A DNA stretch of 64,000 nt, from contig QRFJ01000782.1 in assembly GCA_006176705.1 (NCBI GenBank), positions 186,001 through 250,000 of the forward strand, written 5' to 3'. Of this stretch, positions 54,447-64,000 are shown one piece after another. Below the pieces are notes generated by a model that searched no databases, was not told where the DNA came from, and saw nothing but the letters and a program-made list of their open reading frames with translations. Numbering within the stretch: the stretch's first letter is position 1; every line of letters starts with the position of its first letter. Origin of the DNA: Cocos nucifera (Eukaryota; Streptophyta; Magnoliopsida; Arecales; Arecaceae). A program made the position numbers and the translations under genes.

Positions 54447-55947
54447 TTTTTAAGAAAAGAAAAGAAGAGTTTTTGAAAATTAAAGTTAGAAAATAGATTT
54501 ATAAATAAAAGAAGAATTTAAATTATGCAAAAATAAATTTGGTACTAAGATCTACTATTTAGATCTTAGCAACTACTTGCAATAAAATTAAAAAAGCAAT
54601 GAAGAATAATTAATTTAAAGAGCTAGAATTGAAAAGAACAATAAAATTTTTTTTATTAAATTTAAATCTCATATGCAGAATTTAAATACAAAAAATTAAA
54701 GAAAATTTAAAATTTTAATACAAGAACTTAAAGAAAAAGAAAGAGAAAATTAGAAGGAGATCGCAGATCAGTGTAGGCATGGAGATAGTGTAGAAGACTG
54801 GCTCTTTTTCTCAGCACTGTAGCTTTGAAGCAATCTTTAACCCAGAGCTTGGCTTCCACCCTATACCTTAGCTTCCCTTCCACCCGATCTATCCATTTCT
54901 AGAGGCTTAGGGTCCTTTTTATAGAGCTAGGAGGGTTGGATATTTATTTCTGAAGGCAATGTGGGACTAATGGCTTTTGTAATCATCAAAATCTAAATAA
55001 AATTTAAATCAAAATAGCTCTGATATGACTCTGGTAAGTCTGTTGAAATTTGGCCATTCAATAGAAATCCAACAGTCCAAAAATCATCAAAATCGGATGC
55101 ATATCAGCCCAGATTAGGTTGGATTAAATTCTAACTATCCGATCGTGCGTTGATGAAAGAAATCTAGCCGTAAATCATGCATCGGGAGTCCTGATCATTG
55201 TCGGGAGTGTTCTGGACCATCGGATCGAAGCTGGAATCAAGCGCTACCATCCGATGGCAATTCGAGTGAAATCAGCAATCAAAAAAAATGCTGACCGTTC
55301 GATCTTGACCGCATACAACCACCACCATACGATCGTGCATTTACTGTTCCCATGGACCATGTGGATCGGGGACATCATACACCGCAACCAATCAGCGCCT
55401 TTTATTGATAGATGAAAAGACCAAAATGTCTTGTGAGCCACGATGAATTTTCTATAAATCCTTTAGGGGTCTAGGTCTACCACATGGCAGGCTCTGATCG
55501 CTAGTGTCTGCTGAGCTGGCGGTCCATACTGTTCTGTAGACCGACTGATGGCTTCTAGGCTTGAGTCAACTAGCTTGGATGGCTTAGCGCACTGACTTGG
55601 TTGGCTTGGCTCGACGCATTTGGACGCGCTGGCTGCTGCGGCATGACGGCTTGAGCCGTATGTTATTTTTTTCATTTAAATTTATTTTATTTCTTTAAAA
55701 ATTCATATCTTCTCCATTTTAGCTCCATTTTGCTCCAAACTTATTTTGTTATGATAAAAAAAATAAGCTCTTTTCATTGATTATAATATTTTATTTTTTA
55801 ATTTTTATTATTTTTTAATTAATTTTTTAATTAATAAAATTATAAATTTCTTAAAAATTATATATAAATTAATTAATAATATTTTAAAATTAATATAAAT
55901 TAATTAATAAATTAATATTTTTATTGATAAATTTATGATACTTATCA
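54244..55947 (-). repeat. Element G 3' LTR (1704 bp)
   Basis: TG...CA ends. First 200 bp match the start of the right LTR at 63824. It contains a (TTA)n run near 54403..54455 and a TATA box at 54916..54923 (TATAAAAA on the - strand). Confidence 0.88.
54403..54455. repeat. (TTA)n microsatellite in G LTR
   Basis: Runs of TTA/ATT trinucleotides. The matching place in the right LTR also begins such a run at the window edge (63983..64000). Confidence 0.85.
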
Positions 55948-55965
55948 TACCCTCCAACTTAAGCT
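55948..55965 (-). other. Polypurine tract region of element G
   Basis: The - strand reads AAGTTGGAGGGTA, next to the LTR start TGATAAGTATC. The purine run is short but in the right place. Confidence 0.7.
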
Positions 55966-57109
55966 TTGCTCGTCCTCAAGTAAAGAAAGAATTTAATTTA
56001 GATCAAGTACCATATTTCATTGAGATCTTCCATCATAAGAATAAATCTAGGGTTTAAGATCAAAAGTTTAGATAGTATCACTAACTAAGTATTGAGTTTT
56101 AGAAGTAAATTTCATGGCAGATTAATCAGAAACTTTCTTAAAGTTCATCTAAAGATTTTCAGCGTTGGTTTTATGAATACTAACTTAGCATTTGGGTGTT
56201 GATTCAAAGGACAAACAAATTTTCTTTTATCACCTATTTTGGTTATTTTTCTATATACTCCCAAGTTAAATGCATGAATTAAGGTAGCTTTCACACTGCT
56301 TTTCTTTTTTTTATTTTTTTTTTTGAATTTTGCTGAGCATCCTGGCCTTCTCTTCACCACCGTTTGATGTGAACTTCTATACTTGACTTAAGGTGCAAAG
56401 TTCTAGCTTAGGGCAATCCATATATACTCTGTGTTTTGCACTTTTTTTTTTTATTTAAGTAGGTAGCTCTTTCCTTAAATTCAAGTTTCTTTAATTGAGA
56501 AATATATATAAACCATCAATTTTTAGTGATAATTGAATTCTCAATTTAGCCTTATAATCAACACCTACTGTGCTTCATTAGTGCGCATGTGCAATTAGAA
56601 GTGATGTTAGCCTTTAAATGACCTAAGTAGGCTGCTAATGGTCTGACCAAGTAATCTACTTCTTAACTCACTACCATTATTAGTTCATACTTTCTAACTT
56701 TATTACTTTTCTTAGTTTATTTTGCTTAAGATTCTCTTTCCTAAAATATGGTTTATCCAAAATTTGATTATTATTATATATATATATAATTATTTATTAT
56801 TTATTATTTATTTTTATTATATATATATTTATTATTATTTATTATCATTATTATTTTATTTTATTATTATTCTTTTTTATTATTATTATTTTTTATTTTT
56901 TTATTTTTTATTATATATATATTTTTTAGAATAATTTTTTTTTACCCCCCGACTGAATTGGCATTGTCCTCAATGGAGAGGGAAGACAAATATAAGGGTG
57001 AAAATTATGTTTGTTTATTTAGATGGGTTTTGAAGCTTGTGATCCTTCTCCAGCTTTTTGGTCCTTCTCCAGCTTAGCCTAAAAAGAGACTAAAAAGAAT
57101 AAATTAGAT
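55966..57109 (-). other. Element G 3' UTR without env-like frame
   Basis: AT-rich, with a long low-complexity run at 56765..56935 (TTA and TA repeats). One short basic frame (56145..56360) has no domain. No membrane segment or env-type glycoprotein frame is visible. Confidence 0.6.
56765..56935. repeat. AT-rich simple repeat
   Basis: Long mixed runs of TA and TTA. Typical 3' UTR low complexity. Confidence 0.9.
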
Positions 57110-58360
57110 TCAAGAAGTATTGGGTTGCCTCCCAATAAGCGCTAAGTTTATTATTTTCAGCCAAACAAAATACAGTTTAATTCATTAAGGTTCTATTAAT
57201 TGTACTTGGTCAATATTTTGATTTGTGATATTCCTTCGATATATGGTTTAAGCCTTTGGCCATTTACCTTAAAAAAATTTTTAGTCCTAGGATCATAGAG
57301 TTTGGTTGCACCATGTGGGAATACATGATTAACTATGTAAGGTCCATCCCATCTGGATTTTAATTTTTTAGGGAATAATTAAATAACCAGACTTGTTGAT
57401 TTGGTTCAAAGGTTTTTCTTGAAATATGTTTATCATGGAAGGCTTTCATTTTCTCCATATAGATTTTTGAATTTTCATAAGCTTCTTGCCTTAATTCTTC
57501 TAATTCACTCAATTGTAACATCCGATTGGAACCGGCTTTGTTTAAATTGAAATTTAATTATTTTATTACCCAATATGCTTTATGTTCAAGTTCTACCAGA
57601 AGGTGACATGCTTTTCCATAGATTAATCTATAGAAGAAACATTCCAATAGGGGTTTTATAAGCTGTCCTATAGGCCCATAATGCATCATCTAATCGATCT
57701 GACCAATCTTTTTGATCAGGCCTAATAGTCTTTTGTAAGATATTCTTAATTTTCCTATTAGATATTTCTACCTGACCACTTGTTTGCGGATGGTATGGTG
57801 TAGCTATCTTATGTGTCACCCCATATTTTCATAATAAAGTTCGAAATTGGTGATTTGTAAAATGGGTACCTCCGTCACTAATGATAGCACGTGGAAATCC
57901 GAACCTAGAAAAGATATTCTTCTGAATGAATTTTAAGACTACTTTATGATCATTGGTTCGTGTTGCTATTGCTTCAATCCATTTAGAAACATAATCGACA
58001 GCTACCAAAATGTATTCAAATCCATTGGAAGGTGGAAAAGGTCCCATAAAATCAATTCCCCATACATCAAAAATTTCTACTACTAAGATGGGGTTTAAAG
58101 GCATCATGTCCTTTTTTGAAATATTCCCTAAGGCTTGACACTTAAGACACTCCTGACTAAAAGTATGGGCATCCTTAAATAATGTTGGCCAATAAAAACC
58201 ACTCTGTAATACTTTGGCCGTAGTTTTTCATCCAGAAAAATGTCCTCCATAAGCAAGGGTATGACAGAATTGTAAGATACTCAATTGTTCAGATTCAGGA
58301 ACACATCTACGAATGATTTGATCAGCACAAATTCTAAAAAGCTCAGGATCTTCCCAGAAA
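57110..58360 (-). pseudogene. pol: Element G integrase, lightly broken
   Basis: The zinc-binding region (F-C-H-T-L-A-Y-G-G-H, then C-L-K-C-Q) lies near 58120..58285. The core has W-G-I-D-F-M-G-P-F (first Asp) near 58055, I-I-S-D-G-G-T-H-F (second) near 57875, and [10 protein letters not shown] (Glu) near 57770: all three catalytic residues are present. W-A-Y-R-T-A-Y follows near 57660. Stops occur near 57826 and 58230. The C-terminal part ([12 protein letters not shown]) decays toward 57180, and the tail K-L-S-A-Y-W-E-A-T-Q lies near 57110..57160. Integrase would insert the element cDNA. Confidence 0.92.
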
Positions 58361-58429
58361 TAATATTTGATTTGAGCAAAGAATCGATCTTTTTCATTCT
58401 TAGACCAGCCATCAGGAATTTATTCTATG

Positions 58430-59722
58430 ACTAAGTAAGTAATTGACAATATTTGCAAACCAAGGAGTCTTTGTATGTGAAACTGTTAACAATTGTTCAT
58501 CTGAAAAAGATTCTCTAATTGATACATGTTCACTATCTTTAACTAGGATCCTAGATAGATGGTCTGCTACAACATTTTTAGATCCCTTCTTATCTCGAAT
58601 TTCAATATCAAATTCTTGTAACAGTAAGATCCATCTAATTAATCATGGTTTAGCATCTTTCTTTGAGAGCAGGTATCTCAAGGCTGAATGATCCGAGTAA
58701 ATTATGATTTTTGATCCTAATAGATATGATCTAAACTTTTCTAGGGCAAACACAATGGCTAGCAACTCTTTTTCAGTGGTGGTATAATTCATTTGTGCTT
58801 CATTCAGAGTTCTACTAGCATAATAGATCACTACAGGATATTTGTTTACCCTTTGGCCTAGGACAGCTCCTATGGCAAAGTCTGAGGCGTCGCACATAAT
58901 TTCAAAAGGTAGTGACCAATTAGGAGGTTGTATGATTGGAGCTTTGGTCACAGCTTCTCTTAAGATTTCATAAGCTTTAAGATAATTTTCATCAAAGTTA
59001 AAAGAAACATCCTTAGCGAGCAGATTACACAAAGGACGAGAAAGTTTAGAGAAGTCTTTGATGAAGCAACGATAGAATCCTACATGACCAAGAAAAGATC
59101 GAATTTATTTGACAGAAGTGGGAGGAGGAAGTTTAGAAATTAGTTTAACTTTAGCTTTATCTACCTCAATCCCTTTCTTAGATACTATATGTCCTAAAAC
59201 GATCCTCTCTTGAAACATGAAGTGGCTCTTTTCCCAGCTTAACACTAGATTAGCCTCAATACATCGTTTTAATATTTTCTTCAAATTATTGAGGCAATTC
59301 TCAAAAGATTCTCCAAAGATCGAAAAGTCATCCATGAATATTTCTAAGAAATCTCCTATCATGTCTGAAAATATTGACATCATGCACCTTTGAAAAGTCG
59401 CAGGTGCATTACATAATCCGAATGGCATTCTACGGAAAGCAAAGGTTCCATAGGAACATGTAAAGGTGGTCTTTTCCTGATCTCCTGGGTAGATTGCTAC
59501 CTGATTGTATCCTTAGTATCCATCTAAAAAGCAAAAGTATTGTTGGCCTGCTAGTCTTTCTAGGATTTGATCGATAAAGGGTAAGGGAAAGTGATCTTTT
59601 CGGGTGGTTGTATTGAGTTTTCTATAATCTATGCAGACATGCCACCCAGTGAAAAGTCGTGTTGGTACTAAGTTTTCATGTTCAGTGCGGACAACCATGA
59701 GTCCAGATTTCTTTGGAACAAC
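58430..59722 (-). pseudogene. pol: Element G reverse transcriptase and RNase H, lightly broken
   Basis: RT blocks: W-H-V-C-I-D-Y-R-K-L-N near 59640, F-P-L-P-F-I-D-Q near 59585, M-P-F-G-L-C-N-A-P-A-T-F-Q at about 59390..59428, and the catalytic box F-M-D-D at 59327..59338 (F-M-D-D-F-S is the Athila form). L-G-H-I-V-S is near 59200. RNase H: M-C-D-A-S-D-F-A-I-G-A-V-L near 58900 (first Asp), T-T-E-K-E-L-L-A (Glu) near 58765, and Y-S-D-H-S-A-L-R near 58690. Single stops split it at about 59103, 59515, and 58640. No deletion is evident, so it was probably intact until recently on this element's time scale. Confidence 0.93.
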
Positions 59723-60433
59723 TTACGTGGGACTCACCCAGTGGCTGTCAGAGATAGGATAAATAATTCCAGCATCTAACCATTTAATTACCTCTTTCTT
59801 GACTACTTCTTGCATGTTAGGGTTAAGTTGTCTTTGCATCTCTCGAGTTGGTTTGGCATTATCTTCTGTATAAATATGGTACATGCATATTGATGGACTA
59901 ATTCCTTTTAAATCAGCGATGGTCCAACCTATGGCCTCCTTATATATTTTCAAAATATTTACTAATTGGTTTTCCTGTTCAGTAGTTAAGTTGGAAGCAA
60001 TTATTACTGGTAGGGTTTTCTTTGATCCTAAAAATACATACTTAGGTGATTCAGGTAAAGGTTTTAGTTCAAGTTGTGGTGGGGCCTGAATTGAAGGATG
60101 TAATGGCTCAATTTTTCGCTCGGGTAAGGGCTCAACTTTCACTGACCAAGGTAATGAATGTGATGGTGGAGGTGAATTAAGCAAGGCATTAACTTCCTGG
60201 GTTTGAGTTTCTTCAGTGGGTTTATCATCTTGTAGTAAATCTAGGAAGGAATTGGATTCAACTATTTCATCTACCTGATTAATTACAAAACAGTCTTCCT
60301 CCTCTTGAGTGTATTTTGGGGTATTAAAAACATTAATTCTTACTTTTTGATTCCCAAAAGAAATGTCCATAGTTCCTGTCTTACAGTTGATATCGGCATT
60401 GACAGTCGCTAAGAATGGACGTCCTAAAATCAT
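59723..60433 (-). pseudogene. pol: Element G linker between protease and RT
   Basis: Open for 236 codons. It holds the start of the RT region: I-G-W-T-I-A-D-L-K-G-I-S-P near residue 170 and K-K-E-V-I-K-W-L-D-A-G-I-I-Y-P-I near residue 215, then S-H-W-V-S-P. The earlier part has P-rich stretches and a L-G-R-P-F-L-A entry near residue 3 that ends the protease region. A stop at 59723 separates it from the RT piece. Confidence 0.85.
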
Positions 60434-60850
60434 GGGATTCTAGTTAAGTTCTTGGGATGGTTCCATGTCAAGTACGAGGAAGTCTACTAAAAAATAACAT
60501 TTGTCTACTCTAACTAGAACATCCTCAATCAAACCATGCGGTGTTTTTATAGATCTATCAGCTAATTGCAAAATGACTGATGTGGGTTTTAATTCTCCAA
60601 TCCCAAATTTTTCATAAATCGAATTGGAAATAGGTTTACACTAGCTCCTAAGTCTAGTAATGCTCGGTTAAAGGTTATACCTCCTATAACACATGAAATT
60701 AAGGGTGCACCAGGATCTTTCATCTTTTGAGGTATTGGATTTAACAGGACCGCACTTACATCCTCGGATAGCATAACTCTTTTGGTGGTCCGTGGCTCAC
60801 GCTTTTGGGTGTAGAGTTCTTTAAGAAATTTAGCATAGGCTGGGACATGC
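60434..60850 (-). pseudogene. pol: Element G aspartic protease
   Basis: Frame open 60589..60774, with A-L-L-D-L-G-A-S-V-N-L near 60645..60680: this is the D-L-G-A form of the active site found in Athila elements. Just before it comes P-I-S-C-V-I-like sequence (G-A-P-L-I-S-C). Downstream stops near 60590 break the join to the linker. It would cleave gag-pol. Confidence 0.88.
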
Positions 60851-62704
60851 TAAATTGCATCGAGGAGTGGTAAATTAATACGAACTTATTTAAATAGTTT
60901 CATTAGCTCCTTGTTGCGTGCTTCTTGCTTTTTACGAGAAGAGCCTGCTTCTAAGGCCGAAGGGAATGGGGCTTTGGGTTTATATGTCTTGGCTAATTCA
61001 TCTATTCTCTTCTTTCCTTTATCCATCTTATCAGTGTAAGTACCAGTCCTAAGTTTAGGTTCTTCTATATGATTATCCTCTTCTTCAAATTTCTCATCTT
61101 GGCTAACATCAGTATTGGCCTCTATCACCTGGTCTTGGTATGGGTCCTTAAGAATCCTACCACTTCTAAGTTCAGATATTGCTTTGGCATTTTCTAATTG
61201 GGGGTTCTTAGGTGAAATGTTAGATGGATGAGTAAATCCAGGTGGTTGATAGACATTGGATGGATTATTTTTAGGATTTGCAATTGGTTGGCTTGGTAAT
61301 TGACCCGGTTCTCTCCTCATGCTAGACTCAGCTAATTATCCTATTTGAGCTTCTAGCCTGGCAATTGATTATTGCTGGCTTAGAATTAATTATTGAAGTT
61401 GATTGAATTTATCATCGACTAGATTGGTCTGTTGATGAGGAGGTGGGTATGTAGGCTGATTATAATGCAGTGGTTGAGAAGACTGACTAAGTTGTCCCTT
61501 ATTATAGGCATGTTCTGGTACTGGGGCCTATTTTGATAATTTTGAACTGGTGGGATTTGAATCTGAGCCTGAGTCTGTTATGGTTTCCAAGAGAAATTAG
61601 GATGGTTTCTCCAACCAGGATTATATGAATTTGAATATGGGTCATTAAGTGGTTTGGAGTAACCTTGAGCAGCTTGGACTTATTCTTGGATAAGAGGTGG
61701 TAATTGTGCAGCCATGGGACATTCGCTTACATAATGTGTTGGACTAGCACAAATGGAGCAAATCTCCTAATAATTGAAGCTGGTGTGTATTGTGCAGGAG
61801 ATTGTTGATCTAGATTTAGGAATTGATCTAATTTCTGGGCAAGAAGGTCAACTTTATCGAATTTTTGGGCTATTATGTTCAAGTCTGTCTTAGAATTAAG
61901 TTTTGAAGTTTTGATCTCATAAATTTCTGTCCATTTTTGTTGAGAAATTGATCTTTCATAAGAGGATAATAAAGCATGGTTAACAGAGTTTTCACTTAAG
62001 GTTTCAAATAAGGTATAAGCTTCATCCTCACTTTTGCTCATGAATGCACCTCCACAGGATGCATCAACCATTTGCTTATATTGATCTCCTAAACCTTTAT
62101 AGAAAGCTTGTACAATTTGCCACTTAGATAGACCATGGTGTGGGCATTTTCTAAGAAGTTCCTTAAGTCTTTCCCATGATTCATGAATTTGTTCCCCTGG
62201 AAGTTGAGCAAATCCTGTGATGGCTCGCCTCATAGTATTGGTTCATCCTATGGGATAAAATTACTTAAGGAATTCATGTTGCATCTCTGCCCATGTTTGA
62301 ATTGTTCTTCCTAATGTGCCAAGCCAGTACTTGGCTTTATCTTTTAATGAGAAAGGGAATAAGGTCAATCTAAGGGCATCATCAGAAAAATTTTGAATTT
62401 TTACCGTAGAGTAGATTTCTAAGAATTCATCCAGATGTTTGTAAGGGTCTTCATTGGCATTCCCATAAAAAGATGGGAGCATCTGGATTATGGTTGACTT
62501 GATCTCATAATGGCTAGCAGGGATATCAGGTATGTGGATGCAAGTCGATGGGTTGTAGGTGGAAGGAATAAAGTATTCCTTCATCTGCCTAGGTGGTTCT
62601 TCATGATTTCCAGCCATTTGATTGTCTGGTCCTAAATGAATTAGTCTTTCAATTTCAGGATTTGGTTTAACTAGGTCAGGTAAAAACGATCTTCTACCGT
62701 GCAT
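60851..62704 (-). pseudogene. gag: Element G gag, broken
   Basis: ATG at 62704. The capsid part (62261..62704) shows F-Y-G-N-A-N-E-D-P-Y-K-H-L-D-E-F and L-F-P-F-S-L-K-D-K-A-K-Y-W-L, the Athila Retrotrans_gag pattern. Two in-frame nonsense codons near 62235..62262 precede the second open part (61727..62233; W-E-R-L-K-E-L-L-R-K-C-P-H-H-G). A frameshift then puts the zinc knuckle C-S-I-C-x4-H-x4-C (61714..61761) in another frame. The last part (60886..61320), acidic and lysine-rich, is open again. The total length is like Athila gag. Confidence 0.9.
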
Positions 62705-63800
62705 GTACTAATGCAATCTGATATATGGTTCAAGATATATATTTTTTTATTATTATTTATATATATTTTTTTAATTTTTTTAATTATTTATTTATTTATT
62801 TATTTATTTTAAGAAAAGAAGAGAGAAAGAAAGAAGAGGGTTCTAAAAATCCTAAGGAGTTTTAAATCTGGAGATGATAGAGAGAAGAGTTAATATGTGG
62901 TTTATGTTTGATGTTATTTGGCAAACAAGTTGCAATCAATCTTGATTAAGGGTCATCCTAGATCTAGACAGCTCCTAACTGCCAAGATCGCCTTCGAGCC
63001 CTCCAAGTAGAGGATTAGCCAATCAGCTGGTCAGGTAAGTGTAAGGTCGGTGGGAGTCCCCCCATTGCTTGCCTTAGACACCAATTATTCTTGACCAGGT
63101 AAGCGAACGGAACCAATTAAGTAACCACCTTCCTTCGAGCCCAGTCGTCTCTGAATCACTTTTCTAGACACTAGTCAAATTGATTAATCCTAACTTGGTT
63201 CAACTCTTAGGATTTCTTATCCTATTGAGCTCGAATATCCTTAAGGATTAATGTCTAATTGATTTTAAGAGTTAAGATTTGGGTTAATGCAGGATGCTGG
63301 TTGGTTGTTTGTGGGCCAAGGAAGGGTGATCAAATCCCTACCTTATCTTGTTTAATGGGTTGTGCCCTTAATTTGGTTTAATATGAATATGCAAGAAAAA
63401 AAAAATTTCAATCAAAGAGTTCTATGCAATTTAAAAAAGATGCATTCAACTAATTAAATTCTAAAAGGCTTACCTTGTCTCCAGCAATCACCAAAAAAAA
63501 AAAAAGAATAAAAACTAATATGATGGATGCTCTAAACAATTAGGGTTTCTAATCTTGTGATGAGATTTTTAATTAGGTTTAAGTAGGTAATTTTTAATTA
63601 ATTTAAAATGAAAGCAAATATTAAAAATAAGGAAAGAGATTTAGGATTTAGAAATGATCTCATCAAATAGGATTGAGAGTTTTGTTCGTGCCCTAATCTT
63701 CCTTATTCTTTTTTCTATTTTTTTTTCTATAAAATAAATAAAAAATAATTAGTATGCAGTAAAAAATCAAAGAAATGAGGAAATTTTAATTTTTATGCCT
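62705..63800 (-). other. Element G untranslated leader
   Basis: About 1.1 kb between gag and PBS. No coding domain. It contains the motif at 63068..63084 shared with the leaders of B and C, and oligo-A runs near 63398 and 63490. Two + strand AGGTAAG(T/C)G strings lie at 63033 and 63103. Confidence 0.8.
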
Positions 63801-63817
63801 TCCCAACAATGGCGCCA
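63801..63817 (-). other. Primer binding site of element G (tRNA-Asp type)
   Basis: Reads TGGCGCCATTGTTGGGA on the - strand, 6 bases from the LTR. TGGCGCC is the usual Athila PBS core. Confidence 0.85.
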
Positions 63818-63823
63818 AAAACT

Positions 63824-64000
63824 TGGTAGGAACACGATGTTGTCGTTAAGAAATCATATTTATCAGTTTAAATCTGACTCTTTATTTTTTAAATTAATTA
63901 AAAATTATAAAGAGAGTAGTGAGTCGGGTCGAATCCATAGAGAGGCAATGATTTATTTCTAAAATCTTTAATTTTTTCTTATTTTATTATTATTATTATT
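63824..64000 (-). repeat. Element G 5' LTR, partial
   Basis: TGGTAGGAACACG... matches 54244 onward, with an extra TAGG in the left copy. Cut by the window edge. Confidence 0.9.

Larger units (their letters stand above)
54244..64000 (-). mobile_element. Element G: Ty3/gypsy, Athila lineage (5' LTR runs off the window)
   Basis: LTR starts TGGTAGG (54244 and 63824). The 3' LTR is complete (54244..55947); the 5' LTR is cut by the window edge. The PBS has the TGGCGCC core of tRNA-Asp type. Gag, protease, RT, RNase H and integrase are in gypsy order from 62704 down to about 57110, all with strong Athila resemblance. Several point stops and some frameshifts are present but no large deletion. The left target sequence would be AAGGA (54239..54243); the right copy is outside. 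It is inserted in the interior of H, a relative. Confidence 0.92.

Noticed and set aside
56145..56360. Basic 71-codon frame as an env-like gene of G
   Set aside because: Too short, no signal peptide or membrane segment, low-complexity Lys/Ser sequence in a 3' UTR.
1..64000. Endogenous pararetrovirus, DNA transposon ends, or host exons
   Set aside because: I looked for movement/coat protein motifs, terminal inverted repeats with transposase, and conserved host-like frames, and saw none that the LTR elements do not explain.

Overview
This window is a stack of nested plant LTR retrotransposons. I found no host gene, tRNA, rRNA, bacterial operon or CRISPR array. Evidence for a plant nuclear genome: Ty1/copia and Ty3/gypsy polyproteins of plant type (UBN2-type gag, Tat and Athila lineages), initiator-tRNA-Met and tRNA-Asp type primer sites, long LTRs, many inactivating stops and frameshifts, and a 1000-N scaffold gap. 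The host is a flowering plant with a repeat-rich genome. The repeat style reminded me of palms or other large monocot genomes, but that is a weak guess.

I call the elements A to H. A (1..about 16434, + strand) is an old copia element. Its 3' LTR is cut by B (5536..15301, - strand copia, perfect 5-bp target duplication CCTAT). Downstream in A sits H, an old Athila-like gypsy LTR and 3' end (16435..16805 plus 51732..54243, - strand). H is split by D (16806..51726, - strand, target duplication ACATA), a gag-only, pol-less copia-type element. D's left LTR is split by E (18238..33468, - strand Tat-lineage gypsy, target duplication AAATA/AAACA). E's gag is split by F (28111..31517, + strand, non-autonomous, GGTGT/GGTAT). 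D's right LTR is split by C (38973..51327, - strand, same family as B, TCGAG). G (54244 to beyond 64000, - strand) is a better-kept Athila-lineage element inserted into H. The deepest path is A > H > D > E > F, five levels. It is supported because the sequence of each host element resumes after its insert.

B and C are sisters: about 2.28-kb LTRs, U3 TTGAC-box clusters, two dyads, and a 1.9-kb leader with a nested hairpin before gag. B is the youngest by LTR identity (by eye about 20 substitutions in 2.28 kb), yet it carries two internal deletions. C has an assembly gap flanked by a duplicated gag segment and an inverted leader copy, which looks like misassembly or a fold-back. Both share an in-frame TGA in gag.

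E has the full Tat layout: gag, protease, RT (core deleted), two RNase H domains, integrase, a 116-bp tandem array, and an oppositely oriented spliced extra gene next to the 3' LTR. Its U3 minisatellite differs in copy number between its two LTRs. G keeps gag, protease, RT, RNase H and integrase in order, with several nonsense codons. No element looks able to encode its full machinery without repair, so all coding regions are listed as pseudogenes. The most useful second-look items are the gap region, the U3 TTGAC-box clusters, the leader hairpin, the shared gag stop, the leader motif shared by copia B/C and Athila G, and the antisense gene of E.
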